Below are positions 1-8,900 of a stretch of 64,000 nt of DNA, one piece after another; position 1 is the stretch's first letter, and each line of letters opens with the position of its first letter. The stretch is taken from assembly GCF_004028635.1 (NCBI RefSeq), contig NZ_RQJW01000011.1:124001-188000 (forward strand), given 5' to 3'. The stretch comes from Streptomyces cyaneus (GTDB lineage Bacteria > Actinomycetota > Actinomycetes > Streptomycetales > Streptomycetaceae). Made by a program: the position numbers and the translations under genes. Below the pieces are notes generated by a model, which saw only the letters and a program-made list of their open reading frames with translations, had not been told where the DNA came from and made no database searches.

Positions 1-30
1 TGAGCTCAGCAGATCGAAAGCAGGAATGGC

Positions 31-672
31 GTGACAGCCCGCCTCGACCACCGCAACCCCCTCGTGTTCGACACGCACGAGCTGGGCCGGCGGCCTGGTG
101 CGCTGCAGCGCCTGACCCGCACGGTCGACGCTCCCAAGGACTTCGGTATCCAAGGGGTCGTCGGAGTGCCGGAAGGCGCTCCGGTGGAGCTCGAGCTCCG
201 GCTCGAGTCGGTCATGGAAGGTGTGCTTGTCACAGGCACCGGCCGTGCACAGGCCGAGGGGGAGTGCGTAAGGTGTCTGGAGCCGCTTCAGCTCGACGTC
301 GAAGCGGACTTCCAGGAGATGTTCTCGTACCCTGACGCCGACGACCGGGGCCGCGTGCACCATGCGGAACCCGGCGACGACGCCGAGGACGACGAGGACA
401 GGCTCTTTCTCGAGGACGGCATGTTCGACCTCGAATCCGTGCTGCGCGATGCGGTGGTGCTTGCACTGCCGATGCAGCCGGTGTGCCAGGAAGACTGCCC
501 GGGACTGTGCGCCGAGTGCGGCGCACGCCTCGCGGACGACCCGGACCACCACCATGACGCCGTCGACATCCGTTGGGCGGCACTGCAGGGACTCGCCGGT
601 TCACTCGGAGACGGCGAGAAGGACGAGAAGAGCGGCGCCGAACCTGGCGTCGACGAGAAGCAGGAGAAGTAG
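31..672 (+). CDS. DUF177/YceD family metal-binding protein upstream of rpmF
   Basis: Protein of 213 aa in the DUF177 (YceD) family, which is usually encoded just before rpmF and has been linked in plants and bacteria to 23S rRNA accumulation. A central CVRC pair and a later CQEDC...CAEC cluster resemble the family's cysteine pattern and probably bind a metal. The last 30 residues are lysine- and glutamate-rich and look disordered. The GTG start at 31 lies at the window edge; an ATG at 26 is out of frame. The stop is two bases before the rpmF start, so the two genes are co-transcribed. Family membership is solid; a role in L32 or rRNA assembly is inferred from context. Confidence 0.9.
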   Translation: MTARLDHRNPLVFDTHELGRRPGALQRLTRTVDAPKDFGIQGVVGVPEGAPVELELRLESVMEGVLVTGTGRAQAEGECVRCLEPLQLDVEADFQEMFSYPDADDRGRVHHAEPGDDAEDDEDRLFLEDGMFDLESVLRDAVVLALPMQPVCQEDCPGLCAECGARLADDPDHHHDAVDIRWAALQGLAGSLGDGEKDEKSGAEPGVDEKQEK

Positions 673-674
673 CC

Positions 675-848
675 GTGGCTGTTCCGAAGCGGAAGATGTC
701 GCGCAGCAACACGCGCCACCGCCGGTCGCAGTGGAAGGCTGCGGTCACCCCCCTGGTTGCGTGCGAGCGCTGCCACGAGCCCAAGCAGCAGCACATTGCG
801 TGCCCGTCTTGCGGCACCTACAACAAGCGCCAGGTCCTCGAGGTCTGA
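675..848 (+). CDS. rpmF: 50S ribosomal protein L32, zinc-ribbon form
   Basis: Ribosomal protein L32, 57 aa, beginning [14 protein letters not shown] with a GTG start. Two CxxC pairs (CERC and CPSC) show this is the zinc-containing C+ paralogue; many Streptomyces also carry a zinc-free copy under Zur control elsewhere. A longer in-frame reading extends upstream to 573, but it overlaps the previous gene and lacks L32 similarity, so the start at 675 is chosen. It sits two bases after the DUF177 stop and 19 bases before rnc, in one transcription unit. Confidence 0.97.
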   Translation: MAVPKRKMSRSNTRHRRSQWKAAVTPLVACERCHEPKQQHIACPSCGTYNKRQVLEV

Positions 849-867
849 GCGGCTGGTGAGAGGCACT

Positions 868-1662
868 GTGTCCACGCCTAAGAAGAACGCAGCGGACAAC
901 ACGGCCTCGTCCCACACGCTGTTGGAAGGGCGGCTCGGGTACAAGCTCGAGTCCGCCCTTCTGGTGCGTGCGCTGACCCACCGCTCGTACGCATACGAGA
1001 ACGGCGGTCTGCCCACCAACGAGCGCCTGGAGTTCCTCGGGGACTCCGTCCTCGGCCTCGTGGTTACGGACACGCTGTACCGCACCCACCCCGACCTGCC
1101 CGAAGGCCAGCTGGCCAAGCTGCGGGCCGCGGTGGTCAACTCGCGTGCGCTGGCGGAGGTCGGTCGTGGCCTCGAACTCGGCTCCTTCATCCGGCTCGGC
1201 CGCGGTGAAGAGGGCACGGGCGGCCGGGACAAGGCGTCCATCCTCGCCGACACCCTGGAAGCGGTGATCGGTGCGGTCTATCTCGACCAGGGCCTGGACT
1301 CGGCGGCGGAGCTGGTGCACCGCCTGTTCGACCCCCTGATCGAGAAGTCCTCGAACCTCGGAGCCGGCCTGGACTGGAAGACGTCCCTCCAGGAGCTCAC
1401 CGCGACCGAGGGGCTCGGTGTCCCCGAGTACCTGGTCACGGAGACCGGTCCCGACCACGAGAAGACCTTCACTGCTGCCGCCCGCGTCGGAGGCGTCTCG
1501 TACGGCACCGGCACCGGCCGCAGCAAGAAGGAGGCGGAGCAGCAGGCCGCGGAATCCGCGTGGCGGTCCATCAAGGCCGCGGCGGACGAGCGCGCCAAGC
1601 AGGCGAAGGCGGCAGCCGATGCCGCCGAGCCGGACGCCGACGCGTCGTCGGCCTCCGCCTGA
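868..1662 (+). CDS. rnc: Ribonuclease III
   Basis: Double-strand-specific endoribonuclease, 264 aa, which matures rRNA and cleaves structured mRNAs. The catalytic domain carries the signature [12 protein letters not shown] near residue 51, with the usual acidic residues, and a double-stranded RNA-binding domain follows at about residues 170-238. A lysine- and alanine-rich tail ends the protein. The GTG at 868 is chosen because a GAGAGG ribosome-binding site lies just before it; the longer frame from 757 overlaps rpmF. In S. coelicolor this gene is absB, a global regulator of antibiotic production, so a pleiotropic role is likely here. A hairpin follows at 1679-1710. Confidence 0.97.
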   Translation: MSTPKKNAADNTASSHTLLEGRLGYKLESALLVRALTHRSYAYENGGLPTNERLEFLGDSVLGLVVTDTLYRTHPDLPEGQLAKLRAAVVNSRALAEVGRGLELGSFIRLGRGEEGTGGRDKASILADTLEAVIGAVYLDQGLDSAAELVHRLFDPLIEKSSNLGAGLDWKTSLQELTATEGLGVPEYLVTETGPDHEKTFTAAARVGGVSYGTGTGRSKKEAEQQAAESAWRSIKAAADERAKQAKAAADAAEPDADASSASA

Positions 1663-1678
1663 CCGAACAGCGCGATCC

Positions 1679-1710
1679 GAGCGCCCGTGCCCGCCCTGGG
1701 CCGGGCGCTC
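1679..1710 (+). terminator. Hairpin terminator after rnc
   Basis: Nine-base-pair arms GAGCGCCCG (1679-1687) and CGGGCGCTC (1702-1710). It probably ends the DUF177-rpmF-rnc transcript, although no T tract follows, which is common in Streptomyces. Confidence 0.6.
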
Positions 1711-1724
1711 GGCTCATATCCTCA

Positions 1725-1770
1725 GTCGTAGAAACACGGTCGTAGGAACACGGGGGAGTACGGGGGAGTC
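1725..1770 (+). repeat. Two short tandem duplications in the mutM leader
   Basis: GTCGTAGAAACACG at 1725-1738 is followed at once by GTCGTAGGAACACG at 1739-1752 (13 of 14 identical). Then CGGGGGAGTA (1751-1760) and CGGGGGAGTC (1761-1770) run directly into the mutM ATG. The second duplication doubles the Shine-Dalgarno-like GGGGGAG. Confidence 0.8.
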
Positions 1771-2631
1771 ATGCCCGAGTTGCCCGAGGTCGAGGTGGTC
1801 CGGCGCGGTCTGGAGCGGTGGGTCGCCCATCGCACCGTCGCCGACGCCGAGGTGCTGCACCCGCGTGCCGTACGCCGGCACATCGCCGGCGCGGACGACT
1901 TCGCGCACCGCCTCAAGGGCCACCGCATCGGGGTCCCCAGCCGCCGCGGCAAGTACCTGTGGCTGCCATTGGAGGACACCGGCCAGTCGATCCTGGCGCA
2001 CCTCGGCATGAGCGGTCAGTTGCTGGTCCAGCCGCACACCGCGCCCGACGAGAAGCACCTCAGGATCCGCGTGCGGTTCGCGGACACCCTCGGCACTGAA
2101 CTGCGCTTCGTCGACCAACGCACCTTCGGCGGCCTGTCGTTGCACGACAACACCCCCGACGGCCTGCCCGACGTGATCGCGCACATCGCCCGCGACCCCC
2201 TCGACGCGCTCTTCGACGACGAGGCCTTCCACCAGGCCCTGCGCCGCAAGCGCACCACGATCAAACGGGCCCTGCTCGACCAGTCGTTGATCAGCGGAGT
2301 CGGCAACATCTACGCGGACGAGGCCCTTTGGCGCGCCCGCCTCCACTACGACCGCCTGACCGCGACCTTCACCCGCCCGCGCAGCCTCGAACTCCTGGGC
2401 CACGTAAGGGACGTGATGAACGCCGCCCTCGCGGTGGGCGGCACGAGCTTCGACAGCCTGTACGTCAACGTCAACGGCGAGTCGGGCTACTTCGACCGGT
2501 CGCTGGACGCGTACGGCCGTGAAGGGCTGCCGTGCAAGCGGTGCGGTACGCCGATGCGCAGGCGGCCCTGGATGAACCGGTCCAGCTACTTCTGCCCGAA
2601 GTGTCAGCGGGCGCCGCGCGTCTCGTCGTAA
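1771..2631 (+). CDS. mutM: Formamidopyrimidine-DNA glycosylase
   Basis: Base-excision repair enzyme of 286 aa that removes 8-oxoguanine and formamidopyrimidines and nicks the abasic site. The N terminus [13 protein letters not shown] supplies the catalytic proline (residue 2 of the translated protein) and the essential glutamate after it. The C terminus holds the zinc finger, CKRC from residue 255 with the closing CPKC about 20 residues later. Length and both ends are typical of Fpg. The ATG at 1771 follows GGGGGAG. The 3' end overlaps the convergent HxlR gene by 28 bp. Confidence 0.96.
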   Translation: MPELPEVEVVRRGLERWVAHRTVADAEVLHPRAVRRHIAGADDFAHRLKGHRIGVPSRRGKYLWLPLEDTGQSILAHLGMSGQLLVQPHTAPDEKHLRIRVRFADTLGTELRFVDQRTFGGLSLHDNTPDGLPDVIAHIARDPLDALFDDEAFHQALRRKRTTIKRALLDQSLISGVGNIYADEALWRARLHYDRLTATFTRPRSLELLGHVRDVMNAALAVGGTSFDSLYVNVNGESGYFDRSLDAYGREGLPCKRCGTPMRRRPWMNRSSYFCPKCQRAPRVSS

Positions 2632-3005
2632 CGCTGACGCGCTTCGAGTACGTCGTCCATCTGCCCCTCCACGAAGTGGATGAGCGTCAGCAGCCGCTCC
2701 GCGACCCCGCGCCCCAGCGGCGTCAGCTCGTAGTCGACGCGTGGCGGATTGGTCGGCTGGGCCTCGCGGTGCACCAGGCCGTCGCGCTCCAGGGCGTGCA
2801 GCGTCTGGGACAGCATCTTCTCGCTGACGCCGTCGACGCGGCGGCGCAGCTCGTTGAAGCGCAGCGAGCCGTCGTACAGGGCGCCGAGCGTGAGTCCGCC
2901 CCAGCGGCCCGTGACGTGCTCCAGGGTGCCGCGCGAGGGACAGGCCTTGGCGAACACGTCGAACGGGAGGTTCTGCGCCTCCGTGCGCTCCTGCGTGGTG
3001 TCCAT
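2604..3005 (-). CDS. HxlR-family winged-helix transcriptional regulator
   Basis: Protein of 133 aa with the HxlR/MarR-type winged helix: a conserved early cysteine (KACPSRG), then [20 protein letters not shown] as recognition region and a wing with [10 protein letters not shown]. These regulators often respond to redox or electrophile stress and act on a divergent neighbour or themselves. The gene is divergent from the small hypothetical at 3168 and shares with it an intergenic region carrying repeated CTAACCAG boxes. The 3' end overlaps mutM by 28 bp. The target is unknown; autoregulation is the simplest inference. Confidence 0.9.
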   Translation of the reverse strand: MDTTQERTEAQNLPFDVFAKACPSRGTLEHVTGRWGGLTLGALYDGSLRFNELRRRVDGVSEKMLSQTLHALERDGLVHREAQPTNPPRVDYELTPLGRGVAERLLTLIHFVEGQMDDVLEARQRYDETRGAR

Positions 3006-3026
3006 GCCTCAAGCGTACTCGCATAT

Positions 3027-3066
3027 AGCGCTAACCAGCAGATTGCACTAACCAGAAGCTAGCGCT
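3027..3066. promoter_or_regulatory. Candidate HxlR operator with repeated boxes
   Basis: CTAACCAG occurs at 3031-3038 and 3048-3055, 17 bp apart in the same orientation, and is flanked by AGCGCT at 3027-3032 and 3061-3066. The position just upstream of the HxlR start (3005) suits an autoregulatory site. Binding is inferred only. Confidence 0.4.
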
Positions 3067-3167
3067 TGCCACCTGGGTGGCGCCGTAATGAACGCGCACG
3101 ACGCGCCGTCCCCGCAGTAGCCTGCCCACCGAGCCGGCCGCTGGGGGACGGCGCCTTGGGGGTAGGT

Positions 3168-3512
3168 GTGTGGGACGGCCCGTTCTACCGGGTGCGCAGG
3201 GACGGGTACGAGATCTGCTTCGTCCCGAGCGCGGGGGAGGACCTCGATGCGGTCTGCGACATCGACATGTGGGTCACGTTCGCCGACGGACAGCGGTGGT
3301 CGGGGAGCGTCTGCACCCTCGACGAGGCGCGCCGCCTGATGGACCGCTGGCAGGACACCGGCGAGAACCTCGGCGGGCGCTACTTCTACGGCTGGGACAA
3401 CCTGATCGTCCGAGACCCGGGCATCCCGGCAATGGTCCACGTCATCGACCACCTCGTCGCGACCGGCGACTACAGGTCGGCCCTGCGCCCGCTGGGGCTC
3501 GCCGAGGACTGA
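3168..3512 (+). CDS. Hypothetical protein, small acidic
   Basis: Protein of 114 aa that I do not assign to a named family. It is rich in Asp, Trp and Tyr, contains the segment DMWVTFADGQRW and is predicted soluble, with no signal peptide or membrane segment. The GTG at 3168 is chosen because GGGGG lies five bases upstream; the frame stays open back to 3066, but that extension is arginine-rich and overlaps the regulatory boxes. It ends three bases before the convergent CAP-domain gene. Its composition resembles small immunity-type or cytosolic accessory proteins, but nothing supports a specific function. Confidence 0.75.
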   Translation: MWDGPFYRVRRDGYEICFVPSAGEDLDAVCDIDMWVTFADGQRWSGSVCTLDEARRLMDRWQDTGENLGGRYFYGWDNLIVRDPGIPAMVHVIDHLVATGDYRSALRPLGLAED

Positions 3513-3515
3513 CCG

Positions 3516-4670
3516 TCAGTACCCGAAGTCCTGCGTCCACCAGGGCCCGCCGGAGCCGAAGTGCACACCGACCCCCAGCGTCTTGAAGTCGCAGTTCAGG
3601 ATGTTGGCCTTGTGGCCCGGGCTGTTCATCCAGGCGTCCATCACGGCGGCGGCGTCGGCCTGGCCGCGGGCTATGTTCTCGCCGCCGAGGTCGGTTATGC
3701 CCGCCTTCGCGGCCCGGTCCCACGGAGAGGCCCCGCTGGGGTCGGTGTGGTCGAAGAAGCCGCGCTGGGCCATGTCCTCGCTGAAGTCCTGGGCCAGATC
3801 GGCCAGCGAGCTGTTGGCGGCGACCGCGCTGCAGCCCACCTGTGCGCGCTCGTCGTTGACGAGCCTCAGCACCTCGGCCGCGGCGGCGGCTTCGGCGGAC
3901 ACCGTCACGGGGGCGCTGGTCTTCTCCTTCTCCGGCTCCTTCTCGGGCGCCTTCGTGGCCGTACGTGAAGGCGTCTCCTTCGCCTCCGGCTTCTTGCTGG
4001 GCGTGGCCGAGGGCTTCTTCGACGGGGTCTTCGTCGGCGCGGCAGACGAGGTCGACGGGGCCGGCGAGGCGGGCCGCTGGGCGTCGCGGCTCGTCGAGCC
4101 GCCGTTGTCGTGGCTGTCGGCGCTGCCGGACGTGCCGCCCTGTTCGCTCGCGGAGTTGGTCGGGGTGTCGGCGGCCTGCACCTTGTCCGCGCCGCCCGAG
4201 CCGCCGAGCTGGTAGTTGTCGATGCCGGGCACCACGCCCGTGGCGACCGCGACCGTGCCCAGCGCGACCGCCGCGGAGACACCGAGCAGCCCGGTCTTGA
4301 CCGGAGCGCCGGCCTTCTTCTTGCGGCGGCGGTGCGAGCCGCCCCCGGGCCGCCGGGAGTCGCCGGCGGGCGTGAAGCCCTCACTGCGGAAGACCGCAGT
4401 GGGTTCGGTGTCGTCGCTCGGGAAGGTCGTGGTGCCGGTGATCCGGTCGTAGTCGTCGTCCGAGGCGAACAGGTAGGCGTCGCTCTTCGCGTAGGCCTCG
4501 GCGTACGCCTCCGGGTTCAGATAGGGCGCGATGCCCATCGTCGCGGGGCGGTCGCTCGTGTACGAGTCCCGCGGGTTGTGGCCCTCCGTATAGGAGCCGT
4601 CCGTATGTGTGACCCCCGTGGCGCGGCCCGTGGCGGCGCGGCCGGCGGCGGAGCGTCGGTGGCGTCCCAT
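3516..4670 (-). CDS. Membrane-anchored CAP (SCP/PR1) domain protein
   Basis: Protein of 384 aa. A cytoplasmic N-terminal part of about 120 residues ends in a basic patch (HRRRKKK) and is followed by one membrane helix at roughly 125-145 (LLGVSAAVALGTVAVATGVV). Then come a long Ser/Thr/Pro/Lys linker and a C-terminal CAP domain from about 265 with HTDPSG, ENIARG, WMNSPGHKANIL and WTQDFG. The CAP fold is therefore probably displayed outside the membrane. Secreted CAP proteins of bacteria have mostly unknown activity. The ATG at 4670 follows AGGAAGG. Its 3' end meets the small hypothetical tail to tail. Confidence 0.9.
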   Translation of the reverse strand: MGRHRRSAAGRAATGRATGVTHTDGSYTEGHNPRDSYTSDRPATMGIAPYLNPEAYAEAYAKSDAYLFASDDDYDRITGTTTFPSDDTEPTAVFRSEGFTPAGDSRRPGGGSHRRRKKKAGAPVKTGLLGVSAAVALGTVAVATGVVPGIDNYQLGGSGGADKVQAADTPTNSASEQGGTSGSADSHDNGGSTSRDAQRPASPAPSTSSAAPTKTPSKKPSATPSKKPEAKETPSRTATKAPEKEPEKEKTSAPVTVSAEAAAAAEVLRLVNDERAQVGCSAVAANSSLADLAQDFSEDMAQRGFFDHTDPSGASPWDRAAKAGITDLGGENIARGQADAAAVMDAWMNSPGHKANILNCDFKTLGVGVHFGSGGPWWTQDFGY

Positions 4671-4822
4671 GTTCTGGCCTTCCTCGTCCGTGCGGTCTCA
4701 ACGTCCTCACAGAACTCACTCGATCGTGTGAGTTTCATATGGGATTCATTGGGTGGGGACGGTACCGCATGGCGCCAGAGGAGGAAGTGCCCCGAGAGAC
4801 ATTGGCCCGTTAGGTTGCACTC

Positions 4823-5104
4823 ATGAGCGAGGATGTACGGCTGGTCGCCTGGGTGCGTGGACGCGTCCAAGGTGTGGGTTTTCGCTGGTTCACGCGGGCC
4901 AAGGCGCTCGAGATCGGCGGCCTGAGTGGTTTTGCTCTCAATTTGGACGACGGACGGGTCCAGGTCGTCGCGGAGGGCTCGCGGAAGGGCTGTGAGGGAC
5001 TTCTGGACTGGCTCCAGGGTGACGACACGCCCGGGCGCGTGGACGGTGTCACCGAGATCTGGGACACACCTCGCGGGGGTTACGACGGCTTCGCCATCCG
5101 CTGA
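4823..5104 (+). CDS. Acylphosphatase
   Basis: Small enzyme of 93 aa that hydrolyses acyl phosphates such as acetyl phosphate and 1,3-bisphosphoglycerate. The signature [11 protein letters not shown] gives the phosphate-binding loop with catalytic arginine, and the catalytic asparagine is in the downstream LNLDDG segment. Size fits the family. There is no Shine-Dalgarno before the ATG; instead TAGGTT at 4812-4817 resembles a -10 box placed for a leaderless transcript. It is divergent from the CAP-domain gene. Confidence 0.95.
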   Translation: MSEDVRLVAWVRGRVQGVGFRWFTRAKALEIGGLSGFALNLDDGRVQVVAEGSRKGCEGLLDWLQGDDTPGRVDGVTEIWDTPRGGYDGFAIR

Positions 5105-5123
5105 GCCGAATCTGTAAAGCGGC

Positions 5124-5210
5124 CCTGGTGCAAGCGGAAAGACGTGCCACCGGCAACTGCCCCAAGCAGAAAGGAGCAGGTGGTTGCCAAGAACCGCTTG
5201 CAGTGGCAGG
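5124..5210 (+). ncRNA. Candidate structured RNA downstream of acylphosphatase
   Basis: The outer stem pairs TGCAAGCGG (5129-5137) with CCGCTTGCA (5194-5202) and is extended by CCTG (5124-5127) with CAGG (5207-5210). Inside, GGCAAC (5152-5157) can pair with GTTGCC (5183-5188), or CCACC (5146-5150) with GGTGG (5179-5183). The segment lies in a 384-bp gap with no convincing ORF. I do not recognise the RNA family; it could be an sRNA or a leader element. Confidence 0.35.
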
Positions 5211-5376
5211 CTCCGCACGTAAGGATGATCGCCACGCCCCGAGGGGCCCGCAGGAGTCGCCGCGCAGCCGCCATTCGGCCGTGTGCCCCCGGGTTTGCCC
5301 ACCAATACGGGGCGTGATCGTGTTGACCGTCAAACTTTTTGGTGAGACGCTGAAAGCCCCGCGCACCTTCGCTGTT

Positions 5377-5447
5377 TGGCGTGGCTGAACGGCAGCACAA
5401 CTCCAAGCCTGGCCAAGCAACCGCGGGTGCGAATCCCTCACGACCCA
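5377..5447 (+). other. tRNA-like segment without an anticodon stem
   Basis: A 71-nt stretch shows a D-arm-like hairpin GCTG-AACGG-CAGC (5384-5396), a T-arm-like GGG-TGCGAAT-CCC (5425-5437), and ends (TGGCGT at 5377-5382, ACGACCCA at 5440-5447) that pair with one bulge. The middle does not form an anticodon stem and the T-loop lacks the second T. It is not a functional tRNA. It may be a relic, part of a leader RNA, or chance. Confidence 0.2.
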
Positions 5448-5488
5448 CACCGCATCGGTCGGTCACTCAGTGTGGAGGACCATCCATC

Positions 5489-5692
5489 ATGGCAAAGGCG
5501 CTTCTCGGTTACGTCGGCGGCTCCGACCCTCGACTCCTCGCCGAGATGCGACGGCTCCAGCAGCGCGTACAGGACCTGGAATCCGAACTCGGACGAATCC
5601 AGGCGGAGAACGACGCTCTGCAGGCTGCCGCTTCTCACGACAGGATCATGGAGAGCATCGACGCACACCAGGCGGAGCCTGCGCTCACCTGA
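5489..5692 (+). CDS. Small conserved coiled-coil protein upstream of smc
   Basis: Protein of 67 aa beginning MAKALLGYVGG. Its central region, roughly residues 18-45, has heptad-like spacing (MRRLQQRVQDLESELGRI) typical of a short coiled coil. I recall a similar small gene beside smc in other Streptomyces but no assigned function. The ATG at 5489 is preceded by TGTGGAGGA at 5471-5479, which argues against the longer in-frame reading from 5381. Two strong hairpins follow, so it is transcribed separately from smc. Confidence 0.8.
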   Translation: MAKALLGYVGGSDPRLLAEMRRLQQRVQDLESELGRIQAENDALQAAASHDRIMESIDAHQAEPALT

Positions 5693-5762
5693 TCACTGCA
5701 TCGCTCCACAACAGCACAAGCAGTGGTTGGGCGGCCCGTATCCAACCGCTAGGTAGTTGTCA

Positions 5763-5820
5763 GACGACTGGCTCGCCGGTCGTCAGAAGTTGCAAGGGAC
5801 GCTTCGGCGTCCCTTCTTTC
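5763..5820 (+). terminator. Double hairpin terminator before smc
   Basis: First hairpin GACGACTGG/CCGGTCGTC (5763-5784, loop CTCG, one G-T pair). Second hairpin AAGGGACGC-TTCG-GCGTCCCTT (5794-5815) followed by CTTTC. Together they form a strong intrinsic terminator for the small gene at 5489. Confidence 0.85.
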
Positions 5821-5945
5821 TTGCCCCCGGCTTAATGCCCCGCGCATCCTTTCACCCTCTTTAACGTCTGGTGTGCCCTGCACGTTCATCGGTGAAACCG
5901 TGGGTTCATGGAGTGACATCCGGGCGGAAGGTAGAGTCCAGCGGC

Positions 5946-8900
5946 GTGCACCTCAAGGCCCTGACCCTCCGTGGGTTCAAGTCGTTCGCCTCGGCGACCA
6001 CGCTCCGGTTCGAGCCGGGCATCACGTGTGTCGTCGGTCCGAACGGCTCGGGCAAGTCCAATGTCGTGGACGCGCTCAGCTGGGTCATGGGCGAGCAGGG
6101 TGCCAAGTCGCTGCGCGGCGGCAAGATGGAGGACGTCATCTTCGCCGGCACGACCGGCCGTCCGCCACTTGGCCGTGCCGAGGTTTCGCTGACCATCGAC
6201 AACTCCGATGGCGCACTGCCCATCGAATACGCCGAGGTCACCATCACGCGGATCATGTTCCGCAATGGCGGCAGCGAGTACCAGATCAACGGCGACACCT
6301 GCCGCCTCCTCGACATCCAGGAGCTGCTCTCCGACTCCGGCATCGGCCGCGAGATGCACGTGATCGTCGGCCAGGGCCAGCTCGACTCCGTCCTGCACGC
6401 CGACCCCATGGGCCGCCGCGCCTTCATCGAGGAGGCCGCCGGCGTCCTCAAGCATCGCAAGCGCAAGGAGAAGGCCCTCAGGAAACTGGACGCGATGCAG
6501 GCCAACCTCGCGCGCGTGCAGGACTTGACGGACGAGCTGCGCCGGCAGCTGAAGCCGCTGGGCCGCCAGGCGGCGGTGGCGAGAAGGGCCGCCGTCATCC
6601 AGGCGGATCTGCGCGACGCCCGCCTTCGCCTCCTCGCCGACGATCTCGTACGGCTCCGGGAGGCGCTCCAGGCCGAGGTCGCCGACGAGGCCGCGCTGAA
6701 GGAGCGCAAGGAAGCCGCCGAGCAGCAGTTGAAGAAGGCGCTCCAGCGCGAGGCGCTCCTGGAGGACGAGGTACGACAGCTCACGCCACGCCTCCAGCGC
6801 GCCCAGCAGACCTGGTACGAGCTGTCCCAGCTCGCCGAGCGGGTGCGCGGCACGATCTCGCTGGCCGACGCGCGCGTGAAGAGCGCGACGTCCGCGCCGC
6901 CGGAGGAGCGGCGAGGCCGTGACCCCGAGGACATGGAGCGCGAGGCCGCCCGCATCCGCGAGCAGGAGGCCGAGCTCGAAGCAGCCCTGGAGGCGGCCGA
7001 GCGGGCCCTGGAGGACACGGTCGCCCACCGTGCCGAATTGGAACGCGAGCTCGCGCAGGAGGAACGGCGCCTGAAGGACGTCGCGCGTGCCATCGCGGAT
7101 CGCCGCGAGGGCCTGGCCCGACTGAACGGGCAGGTCAACGCGGCCCGTTCGCGCGCGGCCTCCGCCCAGGCCGAGATCGACCGCCTGGCCGCCGCCCGGG
7201 ACGAGGCCCAGGAGCGGGCCTTCGCCGCGCAGGAGGAGTACGAGGCCCTGAAGGCCGAGGTCGACGGCCTCGACGCCGGCGACGCGGAACTGGGCGAGCA
7301 GCACGAGGAGGCGAAGCAGCAGCTCGCGGAGGCGGAGGCCGCTCTGACGGCGGCCCGCGAGGCGGCCACGGCGGTGGAACGGGGGCGCGCCGCGACCGAG
7401 GCCCGCCGCGACGCACTGGCGCTCGGCCTGCGCCGCAAGGACGGCACCGGGATACTGCTTGGTGCCCGCGACCGACTGACCGGTCTCCTCGGCCCGGCGG
7501 CGGAAATGCTGACGGTGACACCCGGCTACGAGGTGGCCCTGGCGGCTGCCTTCGGCGCGGCGGCGGACGCGATCGCGGTGACGTCGCCGTCCGCCGCGGC
7601 GGAGGCGATCCGTTTGCTGCGCAAGCAGGACGGCGGTCGAGCGGCGCTGCTGCTGGCGGGGGAGCCGGAAGTGCTGACAGAGGCAGGTACGGCAGCGCCC
7701 CAAAGGGGCGCGGGGAACTGCGCGACCAGCCACGATGAACCCGCAGACGCCCGACCACATGACGCGGCACTTCCTGTCGCGGCACAACCCGCGGAGCGTC
7801 TCGCGGCAGATTTCGTCCGCGGCCCTTCCGAGCTCATGCCCGCCGTACGCCGCCTACTCCACGGCATCATCGTCGTCCCCACCCTCGAAGACGCCGAGGA
7901 GCTCGTCTACGCCCACCCCCACCTCACCGCCGTAACCGCCGAAGGCGACCTCCTCGGCGCCCACTTCGCGCACGGCGGCTCCGCCGGCGCCCCCAGCCTC
8001 CTCGAAGTACAGGCCTCCGTGGACGAGGCCGCCGCCGAGCTGGAAGAGCTGGCCGTCCGCTGCGAAGAACTCACCGAGGCCCAGCACGCGGCGGCCGAGC
8101 GCCGCAAGGCATCCGCCGCGCTCGTCGAAGAGCTGGGGGAGCGGCGTCGGGCGGCCGACCGGGAGAAGTCGGCCGTGGCCCAGCAGCTCGGCCGGCTCGC
8201 AGGCCAGGCAAGGGGCGCGGCGGGCGAAGCGGAGCGCTCCGTCGCCGCCGCCGCGCGGGCACAGGACGCACTCGACAAGGCCCTCCAGGAGGTGGAGGAG
8301 CTGGCCGAGCGGCTCGCCGTGGCCGAGGAGATGCCGGTCGAGGAAGAGCCCGACACGTCGGTACGGGACCGTCTCGCCGCCGATGGCGCCAACGCCCGGC
8401 AGACCGAGATGGAGGCCCGGCTCCAGGTCCGTACGCATGAGGAGCGGGTCAAGGGACTCGCCGGGCGTGCCGACTCCCTCGACCGCGCCGCCCGAGCGGA
8501 GCGAGACGCACGCGCGCGTGCCGAGCAGCGGCGGGCGCGGCTGCGCCACGAGGCGGCCGTCGCGGAAGCCGTCGCCTCAGGCGCGCGCCAACTCCTCGCG
8601 CACGTCGAGGTCTCCCTCGCCCGCGCCGACGCGGAGCGCACCGCCGCCGAGGCCGCCAAGGCACGGCGTGAGCAGGAGCTGGCCGCCGCCCGAAACGAAG
8701 GCCGCGATCTCAAGGCCGAACTCGACAAGCTGACGGACTCCGTCCACCGTGGCGAAGTCCTCGGCGCCGAGAAGCGGATGCGGATCGAGCAGCTGGAGAC
8801 CAAGGCGCTGGAGGAGCTGGGCGTGGAGCCCGCCGGGCTCGTCTCCGAGTACGGCCCGCACCAGCTCGTACCGCCCTCCCTGGCCGCCGAGGGCGAGCAG

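Noticed and set aside
2604-2631. 28-bp overlap of mutM and HxlR as a possible annotation error
   Set aside because: Both reading frames are well supported to their stops (zinc finger end of MutM, coherent HxlR C terminus), so the convergent overlap is accepted.
5128-5388. 86-codon ORF in the acylphosphatase-downstream gap
   Set aside because: Arginine- and proline-rich with no codon bias; the region is better explained by RNA structure.
5377-5447. A genuine tRNA gene
   Set aside because: No anticodon stem, imperfect T-loop and bulged acceptor; kept only as a tRNA-like curiosity.
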